From contig NZ_OEST01000001.1 in NCBI RefSeq assembly GCF_900241005.1, forward strand, positions 62,001-126,000: a stretch of DNA of 64,000 nt, written 5' to 3'. The position numbers and the translations under genes are program-made. Source of the DNA: Bacteroides cutis (lineage in GTDB: Bacteria; Bacteroidota; Bacteroidia; Bacteroidales; Bacteroidaceae). Under the pieces are notes generated by a model. That model worked only from the letters and a program-made list of their open reading frames with translations. It had not been told where the DNA came from and searched no databases. Below are positions 10,784-20,169 of the stretch, piece after piece. Numbering within the stretch: the first letter of the stretch is position 1; each line of letters starts with the position of its first letter.

Positions 10784-10975
10784 TTAATCTTCTACTTGCT
10801 GAAGCTTTTGAACATAAACGGCACGTTCATTCTTAAGTCTTTTAGTTACAGACGGTTTATCAAACTGCTGTCTGCGTCTCAACTCTTTAACGATACCGGT
10901 TTTTTCAAATTTTCTTTTAAATTTCTTCAGCGCTTTTTCAATGTTTTCGCCTTCTTTTACAGGAACTACAATCAT
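10784..10975 (-). CDS. rpsU: 30S ribosomal protein S21
   Basis: This 63-residue basic protein begins MIVVPVKEGENIEKALKKFK and contains RRQQFDKPSVTKR, both typical of S21. It is the first gene of an apparent rpsU-recombinase-hpf unit with an exact consensus promoter 56 bp upstream. Bacteroidetes S21 is linked with start-codon selection because their 16S anti-SD is sequestered; that is family knowledge, not seen here. Confidence 0.95.
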   Translation of the reverse strand: MIVVPVKEGENIEKALKKFKRKFEKTGIVKELRRRQQFDKPSVTKRLKNERAVYVQKLQQVED

Positions 10976-11030
10976 TTTTTTATTTTTAAAATGTTAATGG
11001 TTTGAAAATCTCACGATTAAATTTGAGCGG

Positions 11031-11061
11031 CAAAATTACACATACTTTCTTTATTCACAAA
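11031..11061 (-). promoter_or_regulatory. Promoter of rpsU
   Basis: On the minus strand TTTG (11061-11058), 19 bp, TAATTTTG (11038-11031) is an exact match to the Bacteroidetes promoter consensus. The predicted transcript starts near 11024, about 50 nt before rpsU. Confidence 0.8.
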
Positions 11062-11247
11062 ACTTTCTGCAAAAAAAATGATAATTTATCTAATTTACGA
11101 TTTGGCAATTTACAATACACGATTGATATTACACTTGAAACCCTAAAATGACTGTTTGCTGACAGTTACAGCAGTATCATTACAGGCAGGCATATTTGTA
11201 CAGCTCAATTACATAGGTTAAGAGGGAAAGTGCCCAATATTAAATCG

Positions 11248-11337
11248 TTCTCCCATGGAGAAAGTTTCATTCTACCGCGGGGAAAGTTTCGTTCTACCAT
11301 GGTGGAACAAAAACTTCGCCATGATAGAATGGATAAA
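11248..11337. repeat. Tandem 22-bp imperfect-palindrome array A
   Basis: Four units start at 11248, 11270, 11292 and 11315 (steps 22, 22, 23). Each has a near-palindromic core (TTCTCCCATGGAGAA, TTCTACCGCGGGGAA, TTCTACCATGGTGGAA, TTCGCCATGATAGAA) and a linker such as AGTTTCA/AGTTTCG. Centres are CATGG or CGCGG. The array lies in the 526-bp gap between divergent rpsU and the aminopeptidase gene, upstream of the latter's putative promoter. The rest of the gap (11062-11247, 11338-11430) shows no gene or RNA that I recognise. Confidence 0.75.
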
Positions 11338-11430
11338 AATTAAGCTGCATTTTCCTTAGCCATGGGTATATTATGGGATGAAATCCACCAGAACAATTCA
11401 TGAAAATAGGCACTTAAATCATAAGAGATA

Positions 11431-11461
11431 GCTGGTTATTAAAAGAAAGTAAGTAACTTTG
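11431..11461 (+). promoter_or_regulatory. Putative promoter of the aminopeptidase P gene
   Basis: TAACTTTG (11454-11461) is an exact -7 box. A weak -33 element (GCTG at 11431-11434, only the TG matching) sits 19 bp upstream. It lies 40 bp before the start codon. Confidence 0.55.
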
Positions 11462-11501
11462 GAGAAGAAAATATACTTATTTATATAATAAAAGAGAAGA
11501 T

Positions 11502-13292
11502 ATGAATCGAACAACCAATCAGCGTATAGACGCGCTTCGAACATTACTAAAAGAGGAGGGTATTGATGCGTTTATCATTCCCAGCACAGACCCGCACCTA
11601 AGTGAATACGTAGCACCACACTGGCAGTCAAGAGAATGGATATCAGGTTTCACCGGTTCGGCAGGTACAGTCGTGGTTACTACCAAGCGGGCAGGGCTAT
11701 GGACAGATTCCCGTTATTTTCTCCAAGCCGCCCGTCAGTTGGAAGGCAAGGATATCGATTTATACAAAGAAATGTTGCCCGAAACGCCCAGCATTTCTAC
11801 ATTTATAAAAACATATTTAGGAACCGGTGCGGTAGTAGGCATTGACGGAAAAGTATTTTCTACAGAGGCAGCAAAACAATTGCAGGATGAGTTGAAAACA
11901 AATGGGATTATCATAAAATGCATCAACGATCCTATGAACAAGATATGGAAAGACCGACCTGCCATGCCCGAAGATCCTGCTTTTATTTACGAAACCCAGT
12001 ATGCCGGAAAAAGTTGTGGAGAAAAACTAACGGCTATTCGTAAAGAAATGAAAAAAAAAGGTGCAGAGGCATTATTAATTTCTGCATTGGACGAAATAGC
12101 ATGGACGCTGAATATACGTGGTAATGACGTACATTGCAATCCTGTAGTTGTCAGTTATTTACTGATCAGTAGTAACGATGTAGATTTCTTCATTCATCCT
12201 CAAAAAGTGACTGAGGAATTGTCTATCTACTTAAAAGAGATTGGCGTCTCCATTCACTCCTACGAAGATATTGAGTATTTTCTGAATAGTCTGTCAGCCG
12301 ATACTCTCCTGCTTAATCCTTCCAAAACAAATTATGCCGTTTATTCCGCTGTCCGTCCGGATTGCCGGATTATCGAAGGTGCTTCGCCGGTAACTCTTCT
12401 CAAAGCCATTCGTAATGAACAAGAAATTGTTGGCATCCATGCGGCTATGCAACGTGATGGTGTAGCCCTGGTAAAGTTTCTGAAATGGTTGGAAGAAGCT
12501 ATTCACACAGGCAAGGAAACAGAAATCAGCGTAGATAAGAAATTACATGAACTCCGTGCAGCACAACCTCTTTATATGGGTGAAAGTTTCGATACTATTG
12601 TCGGCTACAAAGAACATGGGGCTATTGTACATTATGAGGCTACCCCCGAAACGGATGTTCCCTTACAGCCTAAAGGTTTCCTGCTACTGGATTCGGGCGC
12701 CCAATATCTTGATGGGACAACCGATATCACACGTACCATTGCGCTAGGCAAATTGACCGAAGAAGAAAAAATAGACTATACCCTGATATTGAAAGGACAT
12801 ATAGCCCTCGCTATGGCAGTATTTCCTGAAGGAACCAGAGGTGCACAATTAGATGTGTTGGCTCGCATGCCGATATGGAAACACCGTATGAACTTTTTAC
12901 ATGGTACCGGACATGGTGTAGGGCATTTCCTGAACGTGCACGAAGGGCCTCAAAGTATTCGTATGAATGAAAACCCAGTTGGCCTGCAAGCAGGTATGGT
13001 TACATCTAATGAACCGGGAGTGTATAAAGCAGGTAACCATGGTATACGTACTGAAAATCTGATATTAACCATCCCTGCCGGAGAAGGTATGTTCGGAAAT
13101 TATCTAAAATTTGAGACAATTACCCTCTGTCCTATCTGTAAAAAAGGTATCATCAAAGAGATGTTGACAATAGAAGAAATAGAGTGGTTGAATGAATATC
13201 ACAGAAAGGTTTATGACAAACTTGCTCCCGACCTGAACAAAGAAGAGCAGGAATGGTTAAAAGAAGCGTGTGAAGCAATCATCCAACATTAA
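11502..13292 (+). CDS. pepP: Xaa-Pro aminopeptidase (M24 family, three-domain aminopeptidase P type)
   Basis: This 596-residue metallopeptidase removes N-terminal residues before proline. Two creatinase-like N-terminal domains (about 1-155 and 156-305) precede the pita-bread M24 catalytic domain (about 310-530). Metal-ligand motifs are visible: LLLDSGAQYLDGTTDITRT (two Asp), HGTGHGVGHFLNVHEGP (His), TSNEPGVY (Glu) and GIRTENL (Glu). A C-terminal M24-associated segment follows (ETITLCPI onward). The length matches the large eukaryotic-like form common in Bacteroidetes rather than the 440-residue E. coli PepP. No signal peptide, so cytoplasmic. The next gene starts 14 bp downstream. Confidence 0.92.
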   Translation: MNRTTNQRIDALRTLLKEEGIDAFIIPSTDPHLSEYVAPHWQSREWISGFTGSAGTVVVTTKRAGLWTDSRYFLQAARQLEGKDIDLYKEMLPETPSISTFIKTYLGTGAVVGIDGKVFSTEAAKQLQDELKTNGIIIKCINDPMNKIWKDRPAMPEDPAFIYETQYAGKSCGEKLTAIRKEMKKKGAEALLISALDEIAWTLNIRGNDVHCNPVVVSYLLISSNDVDFFIHPQKVTEELSIYLKEIGVSIHSYEDIEYFLNSLSADTLLLNPSKTNYAVYSAVRPDCRIIEGASPVTLLKAIRNEQEIVGIHAAMQRDGVALVKFLKWLEEAIHTGKETEISVDKKLHELRAAQPLYMGESFDTIVGYKEHGAIVHYEATPETDVPLQPKGFLLLDSGAQYLDGTTDITRTIALGKLTEEEKIDYTLILKGHIALAMAVFPEGTRGAQLDVLARMPIWKHRMNFLHGTGHGVGHFLNVHEGPQSIRMNENPVGLQAGMVTSNEPGVYKAGNHGIRTENLILTIPAGEGMFGNYLKFETITLCPICKKGIIKEMLTIEEIEWLNEYHRKVYDKLAPDLNKEEQEWLKEACEAIIQH

Positions 13293-13306
13293 TCAATCTA
13301 AAAAAA

Positions 13307-13819
13307 ATGGCACTAATAAAATCAGTAAGAGGTTTTACTCCCGAATTTGGAGAAAATTGTTTTTTAGCAGATAATGCGGTTATCATCGGAGATGTGAAAA
13401 TAGGATGCGATTGTAGTATTTGGTTCAGCACGGTACTTCGTGGTGATGTCAATTCTATCCGTATCGGAAATGGAGTGAATATTCAGGATGGAAGCGTACT
13501 GCATACTTTATACGAGAAGTCAACGATCGAAATAGGAGACCATGTATCGGTAGGGCACAATGTAACCATCCATGGAGCTACCATCAAAGACTATGCCCTG
13601 ATAGGAATGAGCTCCACCATATTAGACCATGCCATCGTGGGAGAAGGAGCTATTGTTGCTGCCGGTTCATTAGTTTTGAGTAATACAGTGATAGAGCCCG
13701 GAAGTATCTGGGGCGGAGTACCTGCAAAATTTATCAAAAAAGTAGATCCGGAACAAGCCAAGGAATTAAACCAAAAAATTGCACACAATTACTTGATGTA
13801 CTCGAACTGGTATAAATAG
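13307..13819 (+). CDS. Gamma-carbonic anhydrase-like hexapeptide-repeat protein
   Basis: The 170-residue protein consists of left-handed beta-helix hexapeptide repeats (for example VIIGDVKIG, IRIGNGVNIQDGSVLH, IEIGDHVSVGHNVTIHGATI) and a C-terminal helix. This is the trimeric YrdA/PaaY/CamH family. Candidate zinc-binding His residues occur in SVLHTLY and VGHNVTIHG. Whether it is an active carbonic anhydrase cannot be told from sequence. It follows the aminopeptidase gene by 14 bp and is probably co-transcribed; a bidirectional terminator lies just downstream. Confidence 0.85.
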   Translation: MALIKSVRGFTPEFGENCFLADNAVIIGDVKIGCDCSIWFSTVLRGDVNSIRIGNGVNIQDGSVLHTLYEKSTIEIGDHVSVGHNVTIHGATIKDYALIGMSSTILDHAIVGEGAIVAAGSLVLSNTVIEPGSIWGGVPAKFIKKVDPEQAKELNQKIAHNYLMYSNWYK

Positions 13820-13830
13820 AAAGACAATAT

Positions 13831-13874
13831 AATGATAAAGTGGTAGAATATTATCACCTTACCACTTTATCATT
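13831..13874. terminator. Bidirectional terminator hairpin
   Basis: A perfect 15-bp stem (13831-13845 with 13860-13874, AATGATAAAGTGGTA and its complement) has a 14-nt loop. It lies between two convergent genes: the hexapeptide protein (ends 13819) and the Kdo transferase (ends 13892). The ends are A/T-rich on both sides, so it could stop transcription from either direction. Confidence 0.75.
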
Positions 13875-13891
13875 TTACCCTTATTACTTTT

Positions 13892-15112
13892 TCAGAAGTT
13901 TATCATATTTAATATTTTATCCGTTGCTCCAGCATTGTCAGTTACATACGCCCCCGCATTTATACCTACTTCACGCAAGAAAACTTCATCCGTCAGCATA
14001 CGGTCGAGCAATACCCTTAATTCCTCATAATCTTTGATAGAAAATCCACCTTTGGCTTCCAATAACTGAACAGCTTCCTGGAACTTCTGATATTTCGGAC
14101 CAAAAATAACGGGAATTCCATAAACCGCCGCTTCCAAAGTATTGTGAATACCTACTCCAAAACCTCCACCAATGTAAGCGATTTCTCCATAGCGATAGAT
14201 GGACGAGAGTAATCCATAACAGTCTATAATCAAACAATCGGCTTTACGTACATTTTTCTCGTCGGCACGGGTATAACGTACGTACGTACGCTTCAGTTTC
14301 CGGATAATTTCTACCAAATGATTTTCATCAATCACATGTGGAGCTATGATTAACTTCACCTCCGGATGCTGATTGAAATATTCGATAAACAAATCTTCAT
14401 CCGGTTGCCAGGAACTCCCTGCAACGAAAGTCATCGTATTGTTCTTAAAAAGTTCTACCAACGGCAAGTCTTTAGCTTCCTCACGTATCTGCAACACACG
14501 ATCGAAACGGGTATCACCCACCACCGTAACCCGGTTGATATTAATCTTCGACAAAAAACGTTTGGAACGCTCATTCTGTACAAACAGATGATCGAAATTA
14601 CGTAGCACATTTCTATACGTACCGCCATACCATTTAAAAAAGATCTGTCCACGACGGAAAATAGAAGACACGCTATACACCGGAATACGCCGTTTATGCA
14701 ACTCATCCAGATAGTTTTTCCAAAACTCGTATTTAATAAAAAATGCCATGCAGGGATTTACCAAATCAAGAAACTTCTTCACATTCCTCGTCTTGTCAAA
14801 AGGCAGATAACAAACGATATCAGCTCCCCGATAGTTCTTACGAACCTCATAACCAGAAGGTGAAAAAAATGTCAGTAAGATACCGTAATCCGGATATCTG
14901 GCACGGATTTTCTCAATCAACGGACGTCCTTGCTCAAACTCTCCCAAAGAAGCCGCATGAAACCAGATGTACCTTACATCCTTCTCCAACTGCTGACGGA
15001 GAAGCTCATAAACCACCCAATGCCCTTTCATCATCTTGCGGGGTTTACGACTGAACGGAGCAGCCAAGTGCACCAGGATATCGTAGATTGCTATTGCCAA
15101 ATCGTAAAGCAT
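13892..15112 (-). CDS. waaA: 3-deoxy-D-manno-octulosonic acid transferase (GT30)
   Basis: This 406-residue GT30 enzyme transfers Kdo from CMP-Kdo to the lipid A precursor on the inner face of the cytoplasmic membrane. The N-terminal hydrophobic anchor (MLYDLAIAIYDILVHLAAPF) is followed by the GT-B N-lobe with WFHAASLGEFEQGRPLIEKI and the C-lobe with GDTRFDRV, FVAGSSWQPDED, GGGFGVGIHNTLEAAVYGIP, all WaaA signatures. Length is normal (E. coli 425). Monofunctional or bifunctional activity cannot be told. It is 77 bp downstream of gltX on the same strand. Confidence 0.93.
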   Translation of the reverse strand: MLYDLAIAIYDILVHLAAPFSRKPRKMMKGHWVVYELLRQQLEKDVRYIWFHAASLGEFEQGRPLIEKIRARYPDYGILLTFFSPSGYEVRKNYRGADIVCYLPFDKTRNVKKFLDLVNPCMAFFIKYEFWKNYLDELHKRRIPVYSVSSIFRRGQIFFKWYGGTYRNVLRNFDHLFVQNERSKRFLSKININRVTVVGDTRFDRVLQIREEAKDLPLVELFKNNTMTFVAGSSWQPDEDLFIEYFNQHPEVKLIIAPHVIDENHLVEIIRKLKRTYVRYTRADEKNVRKADCLIIDCYGLLSSIYRYGEIAYIGGGFGVGIHNTLEAAVYGIPVIFGPKYQKFQEAVQLLEAKGGFSIKDYEELRVLLDRMLTDEVFLREVGINAGAYVTDNAGATDKILNMINF

Positions 15113-15189
15113 ACTATCTTAATTAAGAATGAATAAAGAAGAATGAAAAATAAAAACTGTATAACAGGAAATTCCTCATTCTTGATTAT

Positions 15190-16716
15190 TTATTTCAATG
15201 TTTCAACAGCACGCTGTATACGAGCCAATGTATCTTCCTTACCAAGCAGTTCGGTAATATCAAACATGTGAGGGCCTTTACACTCTCCCACTACCGACAG
15301 GCGGAAAGCATTCATCACATTACCCATGTGATAGCCCATTTCAGTAATCCAGCCAATCACGATGTCTTCCGAAGCCTTTGAAGAGAAGTCATCAATGCCA
15401 CGCAACACTTCCATCAACTCACCCATAATACGGGGAGTATCCTCAGACCAACGTTTCTTTACATCCTTCTCTGCATACTCAGTCGGAGCAACAAAGAAGA
15501 AACGAGTCTGCTCCCATAATTCTTTCACAAAATTGACACGACCTTTCACAAGAGAAACGACTTTCGTAAGGAACACGTCACTATAAAGATCCACATTTAT
15601 ACCATTAGCTTTCAATACGGGCTTAAAAAGGCTGGCAATTTCTTCATCCGGTTTCATCATGATATATTCATGATTAAACCACACACCTTTTTTATAATCA
15701 AACTTAGCACCCGACTTGCTACAATGACTCAGGTTGAAGAGTTGCACCAACTCATCCACTGACATAAGTTCCTGGTCATTACCAGGATTCCATCCCAACA
15801 GGGCCAGGAAATTGATTACCGCTTCAGGTAAATAACCCGATTCACGGTAACCGGAAGAGACTTCACCTGTTTTAGGATCATGCCACTCCAACGGAAACAC
15901 AGGAAAACCAAGACGGTCACCATCACGTTTACTAAGCTTACCATTACCCTCTGGTTTCAACAACAACGGCAGATGGGCAAAAACGGGCATAGTATCTTCC
16001 CAGTCAAAAGCCCGATATAACAACACATGGAGCGGAGCGGAAGGCAACCATTCTTCACCACGAATGACATGAGAAACTTCCATCAAATGGTCGTCCACAA
16101 TATTTGCCAGATGATAAGTAGGCAACTCGTCCGCCGATTTATAAAGGACTTTATCGTCGAGGATAGAAGAGTTGATCACAACCTCGCCGCGAATTAAATC
16201 GTTTACATGTACATCTTCATTTGGCTCAATCTTGAAACGAACCACATATTGCTTACCTTCGGCAATCAACGCATCCACCTCTTCCTTAGGCAACGTCAAC
16301 GAATTACGCATCTGCATACGGGTAGAAGCGTCATATTGAAAATTAGCTATTTCCGTACGTTTTGCTTCAAGTTCTGCCGGAGTATCAAAAGCAATGTAAG
16401 CCTTTCCGGCATCAAGCAATATCTGTACATATTTCTTATATATATCACGACGTTCCGACTGACGATATGGTCCATGTTCTCCACCGAAACCGACACCCTC
16501 ATCAAAAGGAATGCCCAACCACTTGAAAGATTCCAGAATATATTCTTCCGCACCCGGTACAAACCGATTAGAATCGGTATCTTCTATACGAAAAATTAAA
16601 TCTCCTCCATGCTGACGCGCAAAGAGATAATTATATAAAGCAGTGCGCACACCACCAATGTGCAACGCCCCCGTAGGACTTGGGGCAAAACGGACTCTGA
16701 CTCTTCTTTCTGTCAT
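15190..16716 (-). CDS. gltX: Glutamyl-tRNA synthetase
   Basis: This 508-residue class I synthetase charges tRNA-Glu. The HIGH-type motif is [16 protein letters not shown] (about 13-28), and the KMSKS-type motif is [13 protein letters not shown] in the middle of the protein. The C-terminal helical anticodon-binding region follows. Length is normal. Upstream, TAATTTTG (16755-16748) is a good -7 element without a clear -33. It is divergent from the HD-phosphodiesterase gene (97-bp gap). Confidence 0.96.
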   Translation of the reverse strand: MTERRVRVRFAPSPTGALHIGGVRTALYNYLFARQHGGDLIFRIEDTDSNRFVPGAEEYILESFKWLGIPFDEGVGFGGEHGPYRQSERRDIYKKYVQILLDAGKAYIAFDTPAELEAKRTEIANFQYDASTRMQMRNSLTLPKEEVDALIAEGKQYVVRFKIEPNEDVHVNDLIRGEVVINSSILDDKVLYKSADELPTYHLANIVDDHLMEVSHVIRGEEWLPSAPLHVLLYRAFDWEDTMPVFAHLPLLLKPEGNGKLSKRDGDRLGFPVFPLEWHDPKTGEVSSGYRESGYLPEAVINFLALLGWNPGNDQELMSVDELVQLFNLSHCSKSGAKFDYKKGVWFNHEYIMMKPDEEIASLFKPVLKANGINVDLYSDVFLTKVVSLVKGRVNFVKELWEQTRFFFVAPTEYAEKDVKKRWSEDTPRIMGELMEVLRGIDDFSSKASEDIVIGWITEMGYHMGNVMNAFRLSVVGECKGPHMFDITELLGKEDTLARIQRAVETLK

Positions 16717-16813
16717 AATCTATCTTACTTATGAATAAATTAGATGGCAAAATTAAACCTTTTTTTCCATACTACTGTTTTTTTTTGTACTTTTCGCAAA
16801 AATTTCAACGGAT

Positions 16814-18877
16814 ATGGGTTATTTCAATGGAAAAAGGAAAAAGTTCTCGTACAGAGATTTGTTATATAAGGTACTGATTTTTATTGGGACTGTAACAATT
16901 ATCGTTTATTTCTTACCTCGTGACGGCAAGTTCAATTACCAGTTTGACATAAACAAGCCATGGAAATATGGACAATTGATGGCAACTTTCGACTTTCCAA
17001 TTTATAAAAATGATGAGGTTGTGAAGCGGGAGCAAGACAGCATCCTCGCTTCTTTTCAACCTTATTTCCAGTTGAATAAGAATATTGAGAATAATATATT
17101 CAAAAAATTGAAGGCTGATTATCAAACCCATTTACGGGGAATACTTCCTTCTACTGACTACATTCACTATATAGAAAAAATTCTTTCGGAGATATACCAG
17201 GCAGGAATACTCTCGACAGAAGAACTGACCAAGCTACAAAAAGACAGCACATCAGCCATCATGGTAATAAATGATAAGCTCGCCAACCAACAAAATATCA
17301 ATGAACTTTATTCCGTAAAAAGTGCCTATACTTATCTGCTCACTGCCGACACCCTGCATTATCGTCCGGATATACTACGCCAATGTTCACTCAACGAATA
17401 TCTGTATCCTAACCTGACATACGATGAGCAACGTACAGAAACAGCCAAGAAAGAAGCGCTTGACAACTATTCATGGGCAAATGGCATTGTGTTGAGCGGA
17501 CAAAAAATCATTGACCGGGGTGAGATTGTAAGCCAGGAGACATATAACATTCTAGAAAGTCTGCGAAAAGAATCTATTGAACGCAGTGAATCCATTGGTC
17601 AAAAGCGTTTGATGCTGGGGGGGCAAATATTATATGTCAGCATCTTCATGTTGTGTTTCATGCTTTATCTGGACTTATTCCGCAAAGATTATTATAACCG
17701 TAAAGGAAGTTTATCTCTGTTATTCTCACTCATCATGTTCTATTGTGTGGTGACGGCACTGATGGTGACAAACAATATCTTTAACGTTTACATTTTGCCA
17801 TACGCTATGTTGCCTATTATCATACGGGTATTCCTTGATTCGCGTACGGCATTTCTTACCCAGGTAGTTACTATTTTGATTTGTTCCATCTGCCTGCGCT
17901 ATCCGCATGAGTTTATCTTGTTGCAACTTGCTGCCGGACTCGTTGCAATCTTCAGTTTGAGAGAGCTATCACAACGTTCACAACTATTCCGTACAGCATT
18001 TCTTGTGATATTGACATATGTTACTGTTTACTTTGCATTCGAACTGATTACAGAAAATGACTTGTCGAAACTCAATGGTAGTATGTACACCTACTTTATC
18101 ATCAACGGAGTACTGTTGCTTTTTACATACCCACTTCTTTTTCTGGTGGAGAAGACATTCGGTTTTACATCCAATGTCACTCTGGTAGAGTTGTCCAATA
18201 TCAACAACAGCTTGTTGCGCCGCATGTCGGAAACCGTACCGGGTACATTCCAACATTCCATGCAAGTGGCTAATCTTGCCGCTGAAGCCGCCAACCGGAT
18301 CGGTGCCAAAAGCCAATTAGTACGTACCGGCGCTTTATATCATGATATCGGGAAAATGGAAAATCCGGTTTTTTTCACAGAAAATCAATCCGGTGGTGTC
18401 AATCCACATAAGAACCTTGGTTATGAACAAAGTGCCCAGGTGGTTATCAGCCATGTGACGGACGGGTTAAAACTAGCCGAAAAAAATAATCTGCCTAAAG
18501 TGATTAAAGATTTCATCACAACCCACCACGGTCTTGGAAAAACCAAATATTTCTATATTTCCTGGAAAAATGAACATTCCGGTGAAGAACCTAATGAAGA
18601 ATTATTTACCTATCCGGGACCCAATCCGTCCACTAAAGAACAGGCCATCCTAATGATGGCAGACTCTGTGGAAGCAGCCTCACGCAGTCTACCCGAATAT
18701 ACAGAGGAAAGTATCAGTAACCTTGTTGATAAGATTATAGACTCTCAAGTCGAAGAAGGGTATTTTAAAGAATGCCCCATTACTTTCAAGGACATAGCAA
18801 CCATAAAAGCAGTATTCAAGGAAAAGCTGAAAACAATTTACCATACTCGTATCAGTTATCCCGAACTTAAAAAATAA
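16814..18877 (+). CDS. pgpH: Seven-transmembrane HD phosphodiesterase (PgpH-type, probable c-di-AMP hydrolase)
   Basis: The 687-residue membrane protein has an N-terminal span (about 17-36), an extracytoplasmic 7TMR-HDED domain (about 40-270), a seven-span region (about 275-475) and a cytoplasmic HD domain (about 490-660). HD metal motifs are visible: FQHSMQVANLAAEAA, ALYHDIGKMENP and TTHHGLGKTKYF. In Listeria and relatives this architecture (PgpH) hydrolyses c-di-AMP to pApA; activity here is inferred from family. The following gene starts 5 bp downstream. A G7 tract (17617-17623) lies inside the coding region and could be slippage-prone. Confidence 0.88.
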   Translation: MGYFNGKRKKFSYRDLLYKVLIFIGTVTIIVYFLPRDGKFNYQFDINKPWKYGQLMATFDFPIYKNDEVVKREQDSILASFQPYFQLNKNIENNIFKKLKADYQTHLRGILPSTDYIHYIEKILSEIYQAGILSTEELTKLQKDSTSAIMVINDKLANQQNINELYSVKSAYTYLLTADTLHYRPDILRQCSLNEYLYPNLTYDEQRTETAKKEALDNYSWANGIVLSGQKIIDRGEIVSQETYNILESLRKESIERSESIGQKRLMLGGQILYVSIFMLCFMLYLDLFRKDYYNRKGSLSLLFSLIMFYCVVTALMVTNNIFNVYILPYAMLPIIIRVFLDSRTAFLTQVVTILICSICLRYPHEFILLQLAAGLVAIFSLRELSQRSQLFRTAFLVILTYVTVYFAFELITENDLSKLNGSMYTYFIINGVLLLFTYPLLFLVEKTFGFTSNVTLVELSNINNSLLRRMSETVPGTFQHSMQVANLAAEAANRIGAKSQLVRTGALYHDIGKMENPVFFTENQSGGVNPHKNLGYEQSAQVVISHVTDGLKLAEKNNLPKVIKDFITTHHGLGKTKYFYISWKNEHSGEEPNEELFTYPGPNPSTKEQAILMMADSVEAASRSLPEYTEESISNLVDKIIDSQVEEGYFKECPITFKDIATIKAVFKEKLKTIYHTRISYPELKK

Positions 18878-18882
18878 GAGCT

Positions 18883-19653
18883 ATGGAAGTGACCGCTAAA
18901 GAACAGAAAAGAGCCAAAGAATTGCTCCAAAACCAACGGATAGGGCTACAACAGATCAAGAGTTTCAGTTTCATGGAACGCTATCATCAAGTGTCCCCTT
19001 CAAACGGCCTCATGTTTAAAGACAAATATGGTCCAGGGATATTAACCCTACATCTGAAGGAGGGAAAAAACAAAGTCATTTACCTCTCTCCTTTTCGCCA
19101 CCCTTCTTCCGTCATACGTTTCTTGATATCTCAGGGAGTATCTTTCGATAATTATATTCCGCAAGTACGAACGGTAATAGAGTTTCCTACCAAAACCTAC
19201 CACCGGCCCTCATTATATATGTTCTATTTTTTTGTGCTTTTCCTCATGTTCCTGATATTGGGCTATTATTCCATGAGTGGCAATGTATGGTGGAGATTTA
19301 TTCCTGCTATCATTTCTTTCAGTCTGAGCCTTTTCTTTATAAGTATGCTAATGACGCGATTCTGTTATCTGACTCTAACTAATGATGCCCTTGTCATACA
19401 CAGCGTAGGTAGAAGCATCCGTTATCTTTATACGGATTTACGGAAAGTAAATTTTGATTTTGCCCGCGAACAAACGTTTACCCATATCATGGAATTACTG
19501 GACAAGGACTACCATTACCGATTATTCTATATCGGCAGAGTATCACGGAAAAAACTAAATGAAATAGCCAATCGGCTACAACAAGTCGGAGTAGATGCAA
19601 CCTGTAGTCTCAACGATAAAAAACGTTTCTATCAAGACCGATTAGATGACTAG
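18883..19653 (+). CDS. Membrane protein of unknown function
   Basis: I do not recognise a named family for this 256-residue protein. An N-terminal soluble part (about 1-108) is followed by two close membrane spans (about 109-128 and 134-156) and a C-terminal soluble domain of mixed beta/alpha character that might be PH-like (ALVIHSVGRSIRYLYTDLRK). It starts 5 bp after the HD phosphodiesterase stop and is surely co-transcribed. Its stop TAG overlaps the stop of the convergent phosphatase gene within the palindrome CTAG. Confidence 0.7.
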   Translation: MEVTAKEQKRAKELLQNQRIGLQQIKSFSFMERYHQVSPSNGLMFKDKYGPGILTLHLKEGKNKVIYLSPFRHPSSVIRFLISQGVSFDNYIPQVRTVIEFPTKTYHRPSLYMFYFFVLFLMFLILGYYSMSGNVWWRFIPAIISFSLSLFFISMLMTRFCYLTLTNDALVIHSVGRSIRYLYTDLRKVNFDFAREQTFTHIMELLDKDYHYRLFYIGRVSRKKLNEIANRLQQVGVDATCSLNDKKRFYQDRLDD

Positions 19654-20129
19654 CCGATAGTTTCTTTATCCAAGCTTTCCAATAAACCAGAGCAGGCATC
19701 TTCAAGAACATCAAGCACATACTCGAAACCTTCGGCACCTCCATAATAAGGATCGGGTACATGGTCGGCATGAGTAAATTTTTTGCAGTAATCCGTCATC
19801 CGATGTATTTTGTTCCATTCTTCAATTGAAGGGGCACGATCTTTCAGATCATCGATATTCCTGTCGTCCATACCGATTATCAGATCAAAGTTATAAAAGT
19901 CTTCAGTATGGACAGGACGAGAGCGATGTATCAGATTATATCCACGACGGGCAGCGTGAGCACGCATCCGGCTATCAGGTAATTCTCCTTGGTGATAAGA
20001 AAGTATACCTGCTGAATCAATCATAAATTCATCTTCACGTCCTGCCTCTTCTATCAGACGTTTCATCACCCCTTCTGCAGAAGAGGAACGACAGATATTA
20101 CCGAGGCAGACAAAAAGGATTTTCTTCAT
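19650..20129 (-). CDS. Low-molecular-weight protein-tyrosine-phosphatase
   Basis: This 159-residue cysteine phosphatase has the P-loop C8-LGNIC-R14-S (CX5R) at the N-terminus and the general-acid loop DPYYGG near residue 125, the canonical LMW-PTP pair. Length is normal. Substrates are unknown; in other bacteria such enzymes act on tyrosine kinases of polysaccharide export or on arginine phosphates. It is convergent with, and overlaps by 4 bp, the preceding gene, and sits 40 bp downstream of priA. Confidence 0.92.
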   Translation of the reverse strand: MKKILFVCLGNICRSSSAEGVMKRLIEEAGREDEFMIDSAGILSYHQGELPDSRMRAHAARRGYNLIHRSRPVHTEDFYNFDLIIGMDDRNIDDLKDRAPSIEEWNKIHRMTDYCKKFTHADHVPDPYYGGAEGFEYVLDVLEDACSGLLESLDKETIG

Positions 20130-20169
20130 ATAAACTAATTCTATATATTTACATCATAAATTTGATACC

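Noticed and set aside
11248..11337. CRISPR array
   Set aside because: Units are contiguous 22-bp imperfect palindromes without unique spacers of constant length, and no cas genes are present. The same applies to 40242-40329 and 61496-61627.
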